Below, piece after piece: positions 35,876 to 46,000 of a stretch of 64,000 bases of DNA. Source of the DNA: an uncultured Saprospiraceae bacterium (GTDB taxonomy: Bacteria > Bacteroidota > Bacteroidia > Chitinophagales > Saprospiraceae); NCBI GenBank assembly GCA_937959275.1, contig CALGLU010000036.1:1-64000 (forward strand), given 5' to 3'. Every line of letters begins with the position of its first letter. Within the stretch, counting starts at the first letter, position 1. Both the position numbers and the translations under genes were made by a program. Under the pieces are notes generated by a model, which saw nothing but the letters and a program-made list of their open reading frames with translations, was not told where the DNA came from and made no database searches.

Positions 35876-35911
35876 TAAAAGCCTGAATGCGAATAGCATT
35901 CAGGCTTTTTC
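35876..35911 (+). terminator. Rho-independent terminator of tRNA-Arg
   Basis: AAGCCTGAATGC (35879-35890) pairs with GCATTCAGGCTT (35896-35907), then T5. Confidence 0.85.
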
Positions 35912-36017
35912 GTAGAGCTCAATGGAAGCTTGCTTCGTCTTGAGATCGAAGAAAAAGGCCACAGCATATGCGTCAGCATTTGCAGGCTTATTCAAAATGG
36001 AGTAGACAGGGTCGATG

Positions 36018-36050
36018 GAATCAACCCTCCCGCGGTCACAGATAAAAGCC
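36018..36050 (+). pseudogene. Duplicated 3' end of tRNA-Arg
   Basis: 28 bp (36023-36050) are identical to 35856-35883, i.e. the tail of the T-loop, the T-stem 3' strand, the acceptor 3' strand, and the following CAGATAAAAGCC. The sequence before it (AGGGTCGATGGAATC) only loosely resembles the rest of the T-arm, so it is not a working tRNA. Another terminator hairpin follows. It is the form left by integration at a tRNA 3' end or by decay of a tandem tRNA copy. Confidence 0.75.
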
Positions 36051-36078
36051 CTATACATGTTGCGTACAGGGCTTTTTT
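36044..36078 (+). terminator. Second terminator downstream of the tRNA tail copy
   Basis: AAAGCCCTATAC pairs with GTACAGGGCTTT around a short loop, then T6. Both the tRNA tail and the start of this stem (AAAGCC) repeat the arrangement at 35876. Confidence 0.8.
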
Positions 36079-36285
36079 ATGCCATAACTCAAGCTTGACT
36101 AGATTATACTAACCTTGGCTTCGCATACCTTTTAAAGGCTTGTATAAGACTGTGTTTTGATCATGCAATGTTGATTTTTGTGTTTGGGTAGTGTCTCGTC
36201 AATAGAACATTAAAAAATAGTACCCTCTGGATAAATCATAATCCTTCCTAATTAAGTTATAGTATTGTATGTAAGTTTGTGAAAT
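36079..36285. other. Intergenic region before the barrel-protein gene
   Basis: 207 bp, no gene. TAAGTTTG at 36272-36279 matches the Bacteroidota -7 box but lies only 6 bp before the ATG and has no TTG at the right distance, so I do not call it. Confidence 0.35.
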
Positions 36286-36900
36286 ATGAAACAATTTGTA
36301 CTAAGCTTATTTTTTAGTGTGTGTGTCACTGGTTTGATCGCGCAGTCAGTGGGGTATGGCATAATCAGCCGGTTTGATTTTTATGCCAAATATTCAAACC
36401 CTAAAGATGAGATAGCATCGCCAAGCGCGGGCAGTGCTCTTTTAAATATCGGTTTAGGCCCAAAAATATGGATTGGTGGCGAAAAGCTTTCTATTTCAGC
36501 AGAAGGGGCTTTGGTGTTTTCTCCATTCGCCTTGAGTCTAAAAGACTACAAAGGGCTTGGTGCACTTGCATTTCCTGTCCTAGCGCGGCTAAATTTTGGT
36601 GGCTTAAGTAATTTGAATAAAGAAGGTAAAATGGGCTTTAGTATAGGCGCTGGCTATCAATGGACGCGTACAGAATTGTATGGTTTGCATAGTGACGAAC
36701 AGGCTAGAGGTGTGACTAGATCTTACTTTAGAAATTTGATAGGCGAAATTGGTTATGGATATGGTATGGGTGGATTTAGCTTTGCATTGTATGGCCGTTA
36801 TGGAAGAGACGGTAACCTAAAGTCCAATGTATTTAGCCTCGGCTTAGGTGTTAATTTAAATAGACGCTTATTAAAAGTCACCACAGACCCCGAATTTTAA
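36286..36900 (+). CDS. Putative outer-membrane beta-barrel protein
   Basis: A 204-residue exported protein with a signal peptide (1-19, ends GLIAQ). The mature part is glycine- and aromatic-rich with alternating polar/hydrophobic strands (GYGIISRFDFYAKY, FSIGAGYQWTRTELYGL, IGEIGYGYGMGGFSFALYGRYG, FSLGLGVNLN) typical of a small eight-strand barrel. The C-terminus does not end in the usual aromatic but in a short polar tail. It is followed 6 bp later by murB, so the two are probably co-transcribed, linking an envelope protein with peptidoglycan precursor synthesis. Specific family not recognised. Confidence 0.7.
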   Translation: MKQFVLSLFFSVCVTGLIAQSVGYGIISRFDFYAKYSNPKDEIASPSAGSALLNIGLGPKIWIGGEKLSISAEGALVFSPFALSLKDYKGLGALAFPVLARLNFGGLSNLNKEGKMGFSIGAGYQWTRTELYGLHSDEQARGVTRSYFRNLIGEIGYGYGMGGFSFALYGRYGRDGNLKSNVFSLGLGVNLNRRLLKVTTDPEF

Positions 36901-36906
36901 ATTTCT

Positions 36907-37914
36907 ATGATTCAGTATTTCAATTACTCTCTAAAGGAGTGCAATTCTTTTGGGATTGATGTGAGTTGTGACGCCATGGTTTTCTTAGAATCTAAAGAAG
37001 ACATAGAACAATATTTACCACTTGACACATCTCCATTTATTATTGGTAGCGGGAGTAATATTCTATTTACAGACAATGTGAATGCAGAGTTAGTCAAAAT
37101 AGTCATGAGCTCTATAGAGGTAGTCGAAGAGGACGATGATTATGTAATCGTCAATGTAGGGGCTGGGATGAATTGGCATGAATTTGTACTTTGGTGTCTT
37201 GACCATGATTATGGCGGTATTGAAAACTTATCCTACATTCCTGGTACTGTCGGGGCTGCTCCCATTCAAAACATCGGTGCCTATGGTGTTGAGTTAGAGA
37301 CCTTAATCCATCAAGTCGATGCCTATCACATCAAGTCAGGTAAAGTCAAGAATTTTACACGGGAGGATTGTGAATTTGCATACAGAAATAGCGCATTCAA
37401 AAGCTCACTAAAAGGTCAGTATCTAATCTCTGAAGTTCAATTTTGTCTAACAAAGAAGAACCATATCAAAAATACATCGTATGCTCCTTTGCAGGCATTG
37501 CTTCAAGACAAAGGGATATATGAACCAAGCATTCAGGATATCAGCCAAGCAGTCACTGAGATTCGGCAGTCTAAATTGCCCGACCCTCTAGAGATTGGCA
37601 ATGCAGGTAGCTTTTTTAAAAATCCGATTATTCCTATTGATCAATTTACACAGTTGTCAGCTAAGCATGATAGCATAAAATCATACCCAGTCGATGACCA
37701 ATCTGTGAAAGTACCTGCTGCCTGGCTGATCGATCAATGTGGATGGAAAGGCTATCGAGAGGGCGACATTGGTGTACATGAAAAGCATGCTCTCGTATTA
37801 GTTAATTACGGATCAGCTAGTGGTCAAGGTATTCTTGAGCTGTCTGAGAAAATTGCAAGGTCAGTCCACAAATCATTTGGAATTGAGCTAGAAAGAGAAG
37901 TTAATGTGGTTTAA
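36907..37914 (+). CDS. murB: UDP-N-acetylmuramate dehydrogenase
   Basis: Reduces UDP-GlcNAc-enolpyruvate to UDP-MurNAc with FAD and NADPH in the cytoplasm, the second committed step of peptidoglycan synthesis. The 335-residue protein has the FAD-binding GSGSNILF (47-54) and SYIPGTVGAAPIQNIGAYG regions, the FAYRNSAF motif with R160, the proton donor S235 (GNAGSFFKNP) and E331 near the C-terminus (EREVNVV). The YRNSAF form makes it a type I MurB, like E. coli. Start at 36907, 6 bp after the barrel gene. Confidence 0.96.
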   Translation: MIQYFNYSLKECNSFGIDVSCDAMVFLESKEDIEQYLPLDTSPFIIGSGSNILFTDNVNAELVKIVMSSIEVVEEDDDYVIVNVGAGMNWHEFVLWCLDHDYGGIENLSYIPGTVGAAPIQNIGAYGVELETLIHQVDAYHIKSGKVKNFTREDCEFAYRNSAFKSSLKGQYLISEVQFCLTKKNHIKNTSYAPLQALLQDKGIYEPSIQDISQAVTEIRQSKLPDPLEIGNAGSFFKNPIIPIDQFTQLSAKHDSIKSYPVDDQSVKVPAAWLIDQCGWKGYREGDIGVHEKHALVLVNYGSASGQGILELSEKIARSVHKSFGIELEREVNVV

Positions 37915-37999
37915 GAAAAAGCTGACTCGTGGTTTTTGAATGTTGGAAAGAATAATTTAATATGGCTGTATATTTAGTTCTCGAGGCACTAACTACCAA

Positions 38000-38073
38000 G
38001 TCCGGTTCTGTAAAGATGTGCATGTGCTAAATAAGCCAAAAGCAATAGTCAATTTTTTCTTGACAGACTACTA
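38000..38073 (-). repeat. Dispersed intergenic repeat, diverged copy (other arm)
   Basis: CCGGTTCTGTAAAGATGTGC, then GCCAAAAGCAATAGTC and CTTGACAGACTA. It matches the reverse complement of 42790-42873 (CCGGTTCTGTAACGACGTAC..GCCAAAAGCACGAGTC..CTTGACAGAGC). It ends right at the stop codon of the MlaD-like gene (38075). Confidence 0.75.
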
Positions 38074-38074
38074 A

Positions 38075-39142
38075 TTAATTACCATCTAATATTGGCTGAG
38101 CCGGATCTTCCTCAGGTAGGGTATATGCAGGTACCTTTTTGCCAAACACTTTTAGATACCGTCTAGGATTTAGCCTAAGATCTTGTAAAAGTAAATTCAG
38201 GTTTTTAGTTGATAATTCAATATTGTCAGAGAATGTTTCATCATGGAGAAGTTTTGGTAGCATGCCATCTCCGTTATTCATATTTTCAAGTAAGGTAGTG
38301 AGCTCTTCAAATGTGGCGTTGCTTGTCGACACGGTCGTATCCAGACCTGACATCAAGTCCTCTGCTCTTGCTAATACACCATTCGCAGCATCCAAGGTTG
38401 GTGTCAGTTGCACACTTCTCATTTCAGTTGAGATGGCATCTAGATTGGTCAATAGGCTCTTTATTTGTTGATCACTTTCTGCTAAACTGTTAGTCAACTT
38501 AGCAAGATTTTCAAATGTCGTATTTAGATTTCCTGTAGAAGAGCTCATAATGGAATTCATTGAATTGGTAGCGCCCGAAAGATTATCCAAAGTTTCTTGA
38601 AGTTTCCATAAGGATTGATTGATAGGAGATGGATTATCTTTATCTGATAATTGAGTTAGGATCGTATCCATTGCTCCACCGACAGACTCTTTGATTGTGG
38701 CACTATATGATGTTAAATCCGAACCAATCATAGTTTCAATTAAGCCCTCAGTTCTACCATTTAAGGTGTCTTCATCCTGAGCGCAGTTAGGGCCTGTACA
38801 AGCGGCATCAAAACTAATGTCAATAATTTTTCCACCCACAACACCAGAGCTTTTTAGCACAGCTTTTGTGTCTTTTGGATATTGGATATTACCATCCACT
38901 TCAATACTTACTTTGATGGATTTAGTGTCTTTTGGATTAAGCTGAATTGCTGATACTGAGCCAATATTGTAACCATTTATTAAGACTGGAGATGCCACAG
39001 TTAACTGTTCTATATTGTCATAAATAACATGAAAGGTTTTCGTTTTTTTGAAGATGTTCTTTCCTTTCACGAATTTATAGCCCCAAATAGCTAAACCAAT
39101 TGTTAAAATCGCAAGTAAACCTAATCGAACTTCTTTGGACAT
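38075..39142 (-). CDS. MlaD/MCE-family lipid transport protein
   Basis: A 355-residue periplasmic protein with one N-terminal membrane anchor (residues 6-26) and an MCE domain (about 38-115: VIYDNIEQLTVASPVLINGYNIGSV, KAVLKSSGVVGGKIIDI). The rest is a long helical region (150-320) rich in Asn, Ser and Leu, expected to form the coiled tube or partner-binding part. In Mla/MCE systems MlaD binds phospholipids on the periplasmic side of an ABC transporter; here no mlaE/mlaF gene is adjacent, so it is a stand-alone gene. Its stop lies beside a dispersed repeat. Confidence 0.85.
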   Translation of the reverse strand: MSKEVRLGLLAILTIGLAIWGYKFVKGKNIFKKTKTFHVIYDNIEQLTVASPVLINGYNIGSVSAIQLNPKDTKSIKVSIEVDGNIQYPKDTKAVLKSSGVVGGKIIDISFDAACTGPNCAQDEDTLNGRTEGLIETMIGSDLTSYSATIKESVGGAMDTILTQLSDKDNPSPINQSLWKLQETLDNLSGATNSMNSIMSSSTGNLNTTFENLAKLTNSLAESDQQIKSLLTNLDAISTEMRSVQLTPTLDAANGVLARAEDLMSGLDTTVSTSNATFEELTTLLENMNNGDGMLPKLLHDETFSDNIELSTKNLNLLLQDLRLNPRRYLKVFGKKVPAYTLPEEDPAQPILDGN

Positions 39143-39490
39143 AATTTCAAAATTGATTGCAAAGTAAGTAAATGTTTATCTCTATTTCCAATTAATATGA
39201 AGGCATTCAATGATGAGATTCTCATTTTAATGGGACGAATACTGAACATATGTTAAAATCACGTGAATGAGTCTCGATCATACTCGTAAATTAGACCTCT
39301 AAATCGGTTACGAAGAGGAGCCAATCGGACTTTCCACCCTATAACGCAAAATCAGCAAATAGTGTTTGAAATGAATGAAATTTAAGCTTCTAAACAGGCT
39401 CTCTAGACCAAATCAAATAGCAAAAGTGACCCAATCACACGCTGGTGAAAAGATCACTTTTAACTCTCCAAATTACTAAATACTATACGG
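39143..39490. other. Intergenic region, nothing recognised
   Basis: 348 bp between the MlaD-like gene and the 960-residue protein. AT-rich, no RNA gene, repeat or clear terminator seen. Confidence 0.4.
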
Positions 39491-42373
39491 TTATATTTTA
39501 ATTAATTTCTCATTATGGATAATTTCACCATCCTTTATCGTACGCAAAAAGTACATTTGCTGGGATTCAAATGGTGTCATATCCAATCTTATGACTTGTG
39601 TTTGAGCACTCATCTTCTGAGTATACAAAAGTTGACCAGCCACATTTATAAGCTCGACTTGGTACGATGCATTCAAATTATTCTCGAATTGTGTTTTGAT
39701 TGTCACATAGTCTGTTGTAGGATTTGGATATATATTGATCTCGACTTCGTTCGTCTCGTATGAATCAGCAATAAAATTACGTCCCTCACTGGCTGAGCAA
39801 TCTAAAATGGCAAGATCATCAATAAAGATCTTGTCAGCTGTCGATGAGGCATTGCATCTTAACCTAATAATTGATTGCGAAGTAGGATTGTAGTTAGCTA
39901 ATGGTATTGAGACGATATTCCATTGAGGACCTAAGAAGTCAGTACCGGATACTAAGTTGCGGATCACTCTAAATGATTCTCCGCCATCCGTTGATAGCTC
40001 TACGACAAGCTCTTCTCCTATTTCCATGCTCAAACCAAAGTATTGAAACTCTAGTGTCGGTGCATTGTATTTTGTCAAGTCTTGTACATTCGAATAAACT
40101 GATGAGGCAACTCCATTATTATCAGTTAATCGAACACTTGAGCTTGAATTGAGACCTCTATATCGATAGTGTCGCGCATTATTACCTCCTAGGTTCCAAA
40201 TGCCCAGATCTGATTCAAAATCATTATAGGAAATCGTTTGACAACCTCCGACTTGAGAATCGCAAGCATCAGGGATCCCATTATTATCATTGTCAATGGT
40301 ATCATTTCCATTTGGACATACATCTCTGGCATCACAAACACCATCTGCATCCATATCCGCTACTACACCTGCACAGTCACAATTCTCACCAAATACATCA
40401 TTTATGGTACACTCATCTCCATCATCACAAGCAGTCCCTACAGCGCAGGCACTCGCAATCACCTCAGCTAAGCCCGGACTGCAGTCTTGAATAAGAACAT
40501 CATCTACATAAAGAGATTGTGTTGTTCCTAGTGCTCTCGAAATGATTTGAATTGACATCCCTGTATCAAGTCCAAATAGATTCAATGAAACGGTTGCCAT
40601 GTTCCACGCACCATTGCTAAAGTCAGTACCAAATGAAAGCGTTGTCAAAGGTAGATATGAATCTCCAGCATCATAGGATACACTTATATCCAAAGCATCT
40701 CCTGACGTAAAATTATCAGCATAAAACTGAAAGCTCATTTCAGGATTAATTGTTGATGATAAATCAAATCGTGCAGAACTCATCCCTGAGGCTGATCCAT
40801 TATTACCATATAGTCGAATACTCTGACTACCACTTTGACTTAATAAAGAAGTGACTTCTGCATTGACACCACCATCTGTCCAGTTACCAAAACCAGCTTC
40901 AAAATTTGCTTGTTCAATGACCAAACAGTCGTCTGCTATTTCACATCCATCTGGGATGCCATTTGAATTAGAATCTACTCGATCATCACTACCTTGACAA
41001 ACGTCATCTATATCACAAACACCATCATTGTCAGCATCGGCTATTGTCCCTAGACATTCACAAGATGCTGTCCACACATCATTTTCTGTACACGCATTAT
41101 CATCATTACATGCTGTGTTTACTAAGCAGTCTGTACTTGCGATTGGTCCGCCCGTTGGACAGTCTTCGATTAAGATTTCGTCTACATATACTTTATCTAA
41201 GAATGAAGATCCAACACATCTAATTCTTACAATCATTGATGAACTTAAACCAAAACTCTTTAAAGATATAGCAGCAGATTGCCACGAATAATTAGTAAAA
41301 TCAATACCTGATGTTAATTCAGAAACTTTTACGAATGAAACGCCCGAATCTAGAGAAACTTCTACGATTAGCTGTTCTCCCGGTTCCATACTTTCAGGAT
41401 AGTACTGAAACTGAATCAGTGGATTGATTGATTCTGATAAATTTAATGCACTGGTGAAGATAGACGAAGTTGAACCTCCGTTACCTCGTAGCCTAAAACT
41501 CTTCGTTCCATTGGATGCTCTACCTGTGTATAGATATGCTCCGGATCCGCCATCAACCCATATGCCATTAGACTGCTCAAAGTCAACATGACTGATAGTA
41601 AAACAATCAGAATCATTTTCTTCACATGCATCTGGAGTACCATTTTGATTTAGATCGATTAGATCATTGCCAGTAGGGCATACGTCAAATACATCACACA
41701 CGGTGTCTCCATCAGAATCTACTATAGTACCAGCACAATTACATGTAATATCTATAATGTCATTGTCTGTGCATGGATTTTGATCATCACAAGGAGTACC
41801 AGGTGAACAGTTTGCTTCCTCCTCATCTTCACCGGCAATAACAGCTCCTAGGCATTCTTGTATCGCTACGTTATCGATGTAGACTCTGTCTGTTGTTGAA
41901 GATGCCTCACATCTTATTCGTAAGTTAATAGGACGTGCTTCGAGTACTCTTAAGTCAATCGTTGCGTTGTACCAACGTCCATTTTCAAAATGAGTACCTG
42001 AGACATATTGCGTTAGAATAAAATAGCTGTTGCCATTATCGTATGAAGCTTCGACGACTAATTGTTCTCCTGCTTCCATACTTTCAGGGTAGTAGAAAAA
42101 ATCAAGTTCTGGTTTAATTCTTTGAGAGAGATCTAAGGCCTGACTGTAAATGGAAGATTCACTACCGCTATTGGCACGGAGTCTCATGCTCAACGATCCT
42201 TCATAGGGATTGATACTCGTTCTATAGGCATGTATGCCTCCGTCTGTCCATGCGCCAAGGTCTGATTCGAAGTCCGTGTAGTTGATTCTGTCGCATTGAG
42301 CTACTGCAATATGAGTAGCACCGATTAGTGTAAAAAATGCAAATAGAATGGCCCTATCAATGAAGTGTTTCAT
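39491..42373 (-). CDS. Secreted four-repeat jelly-roll / calcium-binding protein with T9SS C-terminal domain
   Basis: A 960-residue exported protein. Signal peptide 1-25 (ends IAVAQ). Four repeats of about 215 residues each pair a jelly-roll-like domain (about 155 residues: DFESDLGAWTDGG, SLSMRLRANSGSESS, RIRCEASSTTDRVYIDNVAIQEC) with a Cys-rich segment (CSPGTPCDDQNPCTDND, CNCAGTIVDSDGDTVCD), whose D-x-D-x-D-G and NQNGTPDAC parts look like thrombospondin type 3 calcium-binding repeats. The C-terminal 85 residues form a T9SS type-A domain (INIYPNPTTDYVTI ... KLIKI). Likely a calcium-stabilised surface or matrix protein. No enzymatic motif. Confidence 0.86.
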   Translation of the reverse strand: MKHFIDRAILFAFFTLIGATHIAVAQCDRINYTDFESDLGAWTDGGIHAYRTSINPYEGSLSMRLRANSGSESSIYSQALDLSQRIKPELDFFYYPESMEAGEQLVVEASYDNGNSYFILTQYVSGTHFENGRWYNATIDLRVLEARPINLRIRCEASSTTDRVYIDNVAIQECLGAVIAGEDEEEANCSPGTPCDDQNPCTDNDIIDITCNCAGTIVDSDGDTVCDVFDVCPTGNDLIDLNQNGTPDACEENDSDCFTISHVDFEQSNGIWVDGGSGAYLYTGRASNGTKSFRLRGNGGSTSSIFTSALNLSESINPLIQFQYYPESMEPGEQLIVEVSLDSGVSFVKVSELTSGIDFTNYSWQSAAISLKSFGLSSSMIVRIRCVGSSFLDKVYVDEILIEDCPTGGPIASTDCLVNTACNDDNACTENDVWTASCECLGTIADADNDGVCDIDDVCQGSDDRVDSNSNGIPDGCEIADDCLVIEQANFEAGFGNWTDGGVNAEVTSLLSQSGSQSIRLYGNNGSASGMSSARFDLSSTINPEMSFQFYADNFTSGDALDISVSYDAGDSYLPLTTLSFGTDFSNGAWNMATVSLNLFGLDTGMSIQIISRALGTTQSLYVDDVLIQDCSPGLAEVIASACAVGTACDDGDECTINDVFGENCDCAGVVADMDADGVCDARDVCPNGNDTIDNDNNGIPDACDSQVGGCQTISYNDFESDLGIWNLGGNNARHYRYRGLNSSSSVRLTDNNGVASSVYSNVQDLTKYNAPTLEFQYFGLSMEIGEELVVELSTDGGESFRVIRNLVSGTDFLGPQWNIVSIPLANYNPTSQSIIRLRCNASSTADKIFIDDLAILDCSASEGRNFIADSYETNEVEINIYPNPTTDYVTIKTQFENNLNASYQVELINVAGQLLYTQKMSAQTQVIRLDMTPFESQQMYFLRTIKDGEIIHNEKLIKI

Positions 42374-42780
42374 TTAATTAATTTTAGTATTTAATAAAAT
42401 CTGAAAACAGAGTGAAGGTCTCTTTTTCTATACCCCAAAATTACAGTGTTATTTACCGTGCGTATCTCTACATACAAATAACAGCATGACCTACAGTAGT
42501 ATCACATCATGGTCGGCTAAGGTGACAGATCGTCTATTTAGTTTAAATATTTGTTTCGTTTATATATTTAATGTGTTTTATATCAATTGAATAAAGCTGT
42601 CGTATTCACAGCTTATTATTCCTATTGAACCCATACTGTTGTATGCAAAGGCTCGTAAATTGATGTTTGACGACACTTAATGGGTGATAGGAAATGAGAG
42701 ACTTGTGATTATTGATAATCTGGAGGGTAGGTTAAGAAGGGACTGAACGACTCACGTATATGTGTTACGTTAAGCACTAG
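42374..42780. other. Intergenic region, nothing recognised
   Basis: About 400 bp before the dispersed repeat. No gene, RNA or promoter signal was found. Confidence 0.4.
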
Positions 42781-42784
42781 TCAG

Positions 42785-42972
42785 GTATATCTTGACAGAG
42801 CACTAGTGCTCTGTCAAGATATAACCGACTCGTGCTTTTGGCGTAGTTTGCACATGTACGTCGTTACAGAACCGGCCTTGATAGCTAGGCTATCAGACCG
42901 AACCTGCGCCTAGTTCATGCACAAACTACACTCAAATTCAACAAGTCAATATATACTTGACAGAGCACTAGT
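42785..42972. repeat. Dispersed repeat, copy C, arranged as two inverted arms with a central palindrome
   Basis: Right arm 42870-42972 (CCGGCCTTGATAGCT ... GAACCTGCGCCTAGTTCATG ... CTTGACAGAGCACTAGT) is nearly the same as copies A and B. The left arm, 42790-42873, carries a related sequence on the other strand (see 38000). At 42791-42818 the end of the left arm makes a 28-bp perfect palindrome with arms CTTGACAGAGCACT. So two elements meet tail to tail. Confidence 0.8.
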
Positions 42973-43017
42973 ACCAAATAAATGCACTGATTTATAATGA
43001 GTTGCTCAAATAAATTA

Positions 43018-43060
43018 TAAAAAAAAGAGCCACCGAAACGTAATGTTTCGATGGCTCAGC
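43018..43060 (-). terminator. Rho-independent terminator of the 43091-48259 gene
   Basis: On the minus strand GAGCCATCGAAAC pairs with GTTTCGGTGGCTC (43027-43057, one mismatch), then a run of at least eight T, 31 bp after the stop. Confidence 0.85.
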
Positions 43061-43090
43061 AAGAAAAATCTGAATCTAATTTTTCAGAAC

Positions 43091-46000
43091 TTATGGTCTA
43101 TGGATAGCAACTTTTTTAGCAGTTACTTCTCCAGATTCTGATCGTAATTGTAGTGTGTAAATTCCAGTATGTAATTCACTCACTTCTAATGAATTTCTAT
43201 TATTCCCATTTGTAAAGTTTGCTGACTTCACAATTCGTCCTTGTGCATCATATAAGTTGACTTCCACTATTGAAGCACTTTTGATGTAAAGGATATCTGT
43301 CGCTGGGTTTGGATAAATTTCTATGTCTCCAAACTCAAATTTGTCATCACTTCTGTATTCGACAGCAGAATTCTCATTCAATGAAGTCGTTTTAGTCGTG
43401 GTTGTTGACGCATTTGCGTTTGACGGATTTGAAGACACTAGATTACTAGCGTTTGGTAATATATTGATACAGTAGTCTTCTACCTCTCCGAAGTCAAAGC
43501 TTGAACAAGAGTTAGCAACAACTGAATGTTTCTTCATAATCACTCTCATTCTTGTTTGTCCAAGAACACAGTTGTTAGGTATCACAATTGTGCCAGACAG
43601 TGTTTGACTGCCATTACCTGTTGCAATGTATTCTCCAGCATCATTGAAATCACCATCTTGGTTATAATCTATGTAACAACTCCAGTAGACTGCTTCAGTT
43701 ACAGATGCATAGCCAGGCGTTAAGGCAAGATTATAATATGACCCCATATTAAAGTCTTTACATCCTGAGAAATACTGATAACCTCCATTATTACCTGAAG
43801 CATTATTGATAGGACCAAATACAACCTTCTCTGTCCAAGCATATGAACTATTGTTACCTTGTGATCCACAGTATCCTGAGTTTCCAGCGCTTCCTCCAGC
43901 TTTTGCTACAACAATATCAAATGTACATGATGCTACATTTCCACAACCATCTGTTGCTTGGTAGGTAACTGTATGTGTTCCTGGATTTAAGACAGAACCA
44001 TTTGTTGGACCTGCTGTCTGCACAATATTCAGACATCCCGGAATCTCCATAATGTACTCAAGAGGCTTGTTATTATATTGATCATTCCACTCACCACTTG
44101 CTAATAGCTCAACATAATCTTGATAAGCTTGATAGTCATTTGGCTGACCTGGATACCAATTTGTGTAACCAAGACCTGAACCATCAACCCATTTAAATGT
44201 ACCTTCTGTTCCTGAATCACTCAGTCCAATATAGGCTGATTGAATCGTTAATAGATTGGCTAAGTATGTATTCTCTGCAGCACTATTAATGATAGCTAAA
44301 TGACCTCCGTTTGCAACAGATACTGCTTGAGCATCAGCCCATAATGCAGGTTCATTTGAACAATAATAATGACTTGTACCTTGACTACCCATGTAGATAA
44401 ATCCTGCAATAGGACCTGGTGTTGTACTGCTACAATTACCACAACATGTCTGTGCTGTTGGCGTCTGCCAAGTCACTTGAACACCTGCATTTGAAGGACA
44501 TTCTACAAATTGATTAGGAATACAATTTAATTGTAAACCACCACTCACGATGACTTCGAATGAACACACTTCAACATTTCCACATCCGTCAGTCGCTGTG
44601 TATTCAACTGTTGTAGCACCAGGTGCAAATACTGACCCTGGAGCTGGACCACTCGTTTGAGCAACACTGTTACATGTCAACTCAACGATGTATTCTAACT
44701 TCACATGATTGTATTGATCATTCCATTGACCATTACTCAACATTTCACAATAGTCTTGGTAGTTTTGATAATTATTAGGCTGACCTGGGTACCAGTTAGT
44801 ATATGTTATTGGAGTACCGTCTGTCCAAATAAAATCACCTTCAACAACACCATCACTACATCCGATGAATGCAGACTGTATTGTTAAGATACTGGCTAAG
44901 TATGCGTTTTCAGCTGCTGTCGTTACATGTGCTAAATGACCACCCAATGCTTGAGCCTGAGTATTTGCATCTTCCCACGTACTAGGACTTGTTGAACAGA
45001 AATATTTACTGCCACCGAATGAACCCATATACACATATCCAGCGATTACTTCTGTATCACAACTCATAGCACATGAGCTTGTGAATTGTGGGACATCCCA
45101 TGTCACATTGCTACCAGAATTACAATCTACAATGATATCAGTTGGGCAATTATTGAATCCACTTCCTGAACCATCATTACAGACAACAGTGACAACAAAA
45201 GAACATGACTGAACATTACCACAAGCATCTTGCGTTGAGTATGTTACAGTTGTTGGACCACAGGCAAACGCATCACCAGAATTGTGTGAGCTTGTTAGTG
45301 TGTAACCACCACATCCACTAGAAATAGTAGGAGGTGTCCATGTTACAGTCGCAGATGATGTTGTGATATCAGCAGGACAGTTAGTCAGCGTTGGACCAGA
45401 TGTTTCATTTAAAGTGATATTCTGAACACAGTTAGCTGATAAATTTCCATTTGATGCAGTCCATGTACGTTGTATCTCTTGACCTCCAGTACATGCAAAT
45501 GTTTGAAGAACAACATCACTATAAGCTAGACTAGGTACACCACAACCTGCGCCTGCATTCACTGCAGTTGCTTGACCTAAGGTTGCAGGATCAATTGTAG
45601 AACCAGGACATGCCGAATAATTTGCAGGACATGTGATCGATGGCACTGTATTACACACTGCTTGACATCCAATCGTTACTGTAAATGAACATGTTGATTT
45701 TCTATCACATTTATCTGTTGCTGTATAAGTAACTGTAGTCGTACCACAAGGGAATACATCACCTGGGTTATGTGTAGATTCGAAACTTTTAATACCACAA
45801 GTTTGAGATGCCGTAGGTACAACCCAAGTAGGTGTATTGCTACCGCCAACTGGTATAACTATATCTGCTGGACAATTTGTGAATGTAGGATTTCCTGTAT
45901 AATACGTTCGGATGATCGTCTGATCACATGATGACGTTAAGCCAGTCGTTGGGTCTGTTGCAACCCATGTTCTTGTTACTGTAAATGCACCAGCACAAGG

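Noticed and set aside
35913-36040. Second tRNA gene after tRNA-Arg
   Set aside because: The 3' part copies the tRNA tail but the D-arm, anticodon arm and acceptor 5' strand cannot be found at tRNA distances.
36272-36279. TAAGTTTG as promoter -7 box for the barrel gene
   Set aside because: Only 6 bp from the ATG and with no TTG at the right distance, so it does not fit a usable promoter.
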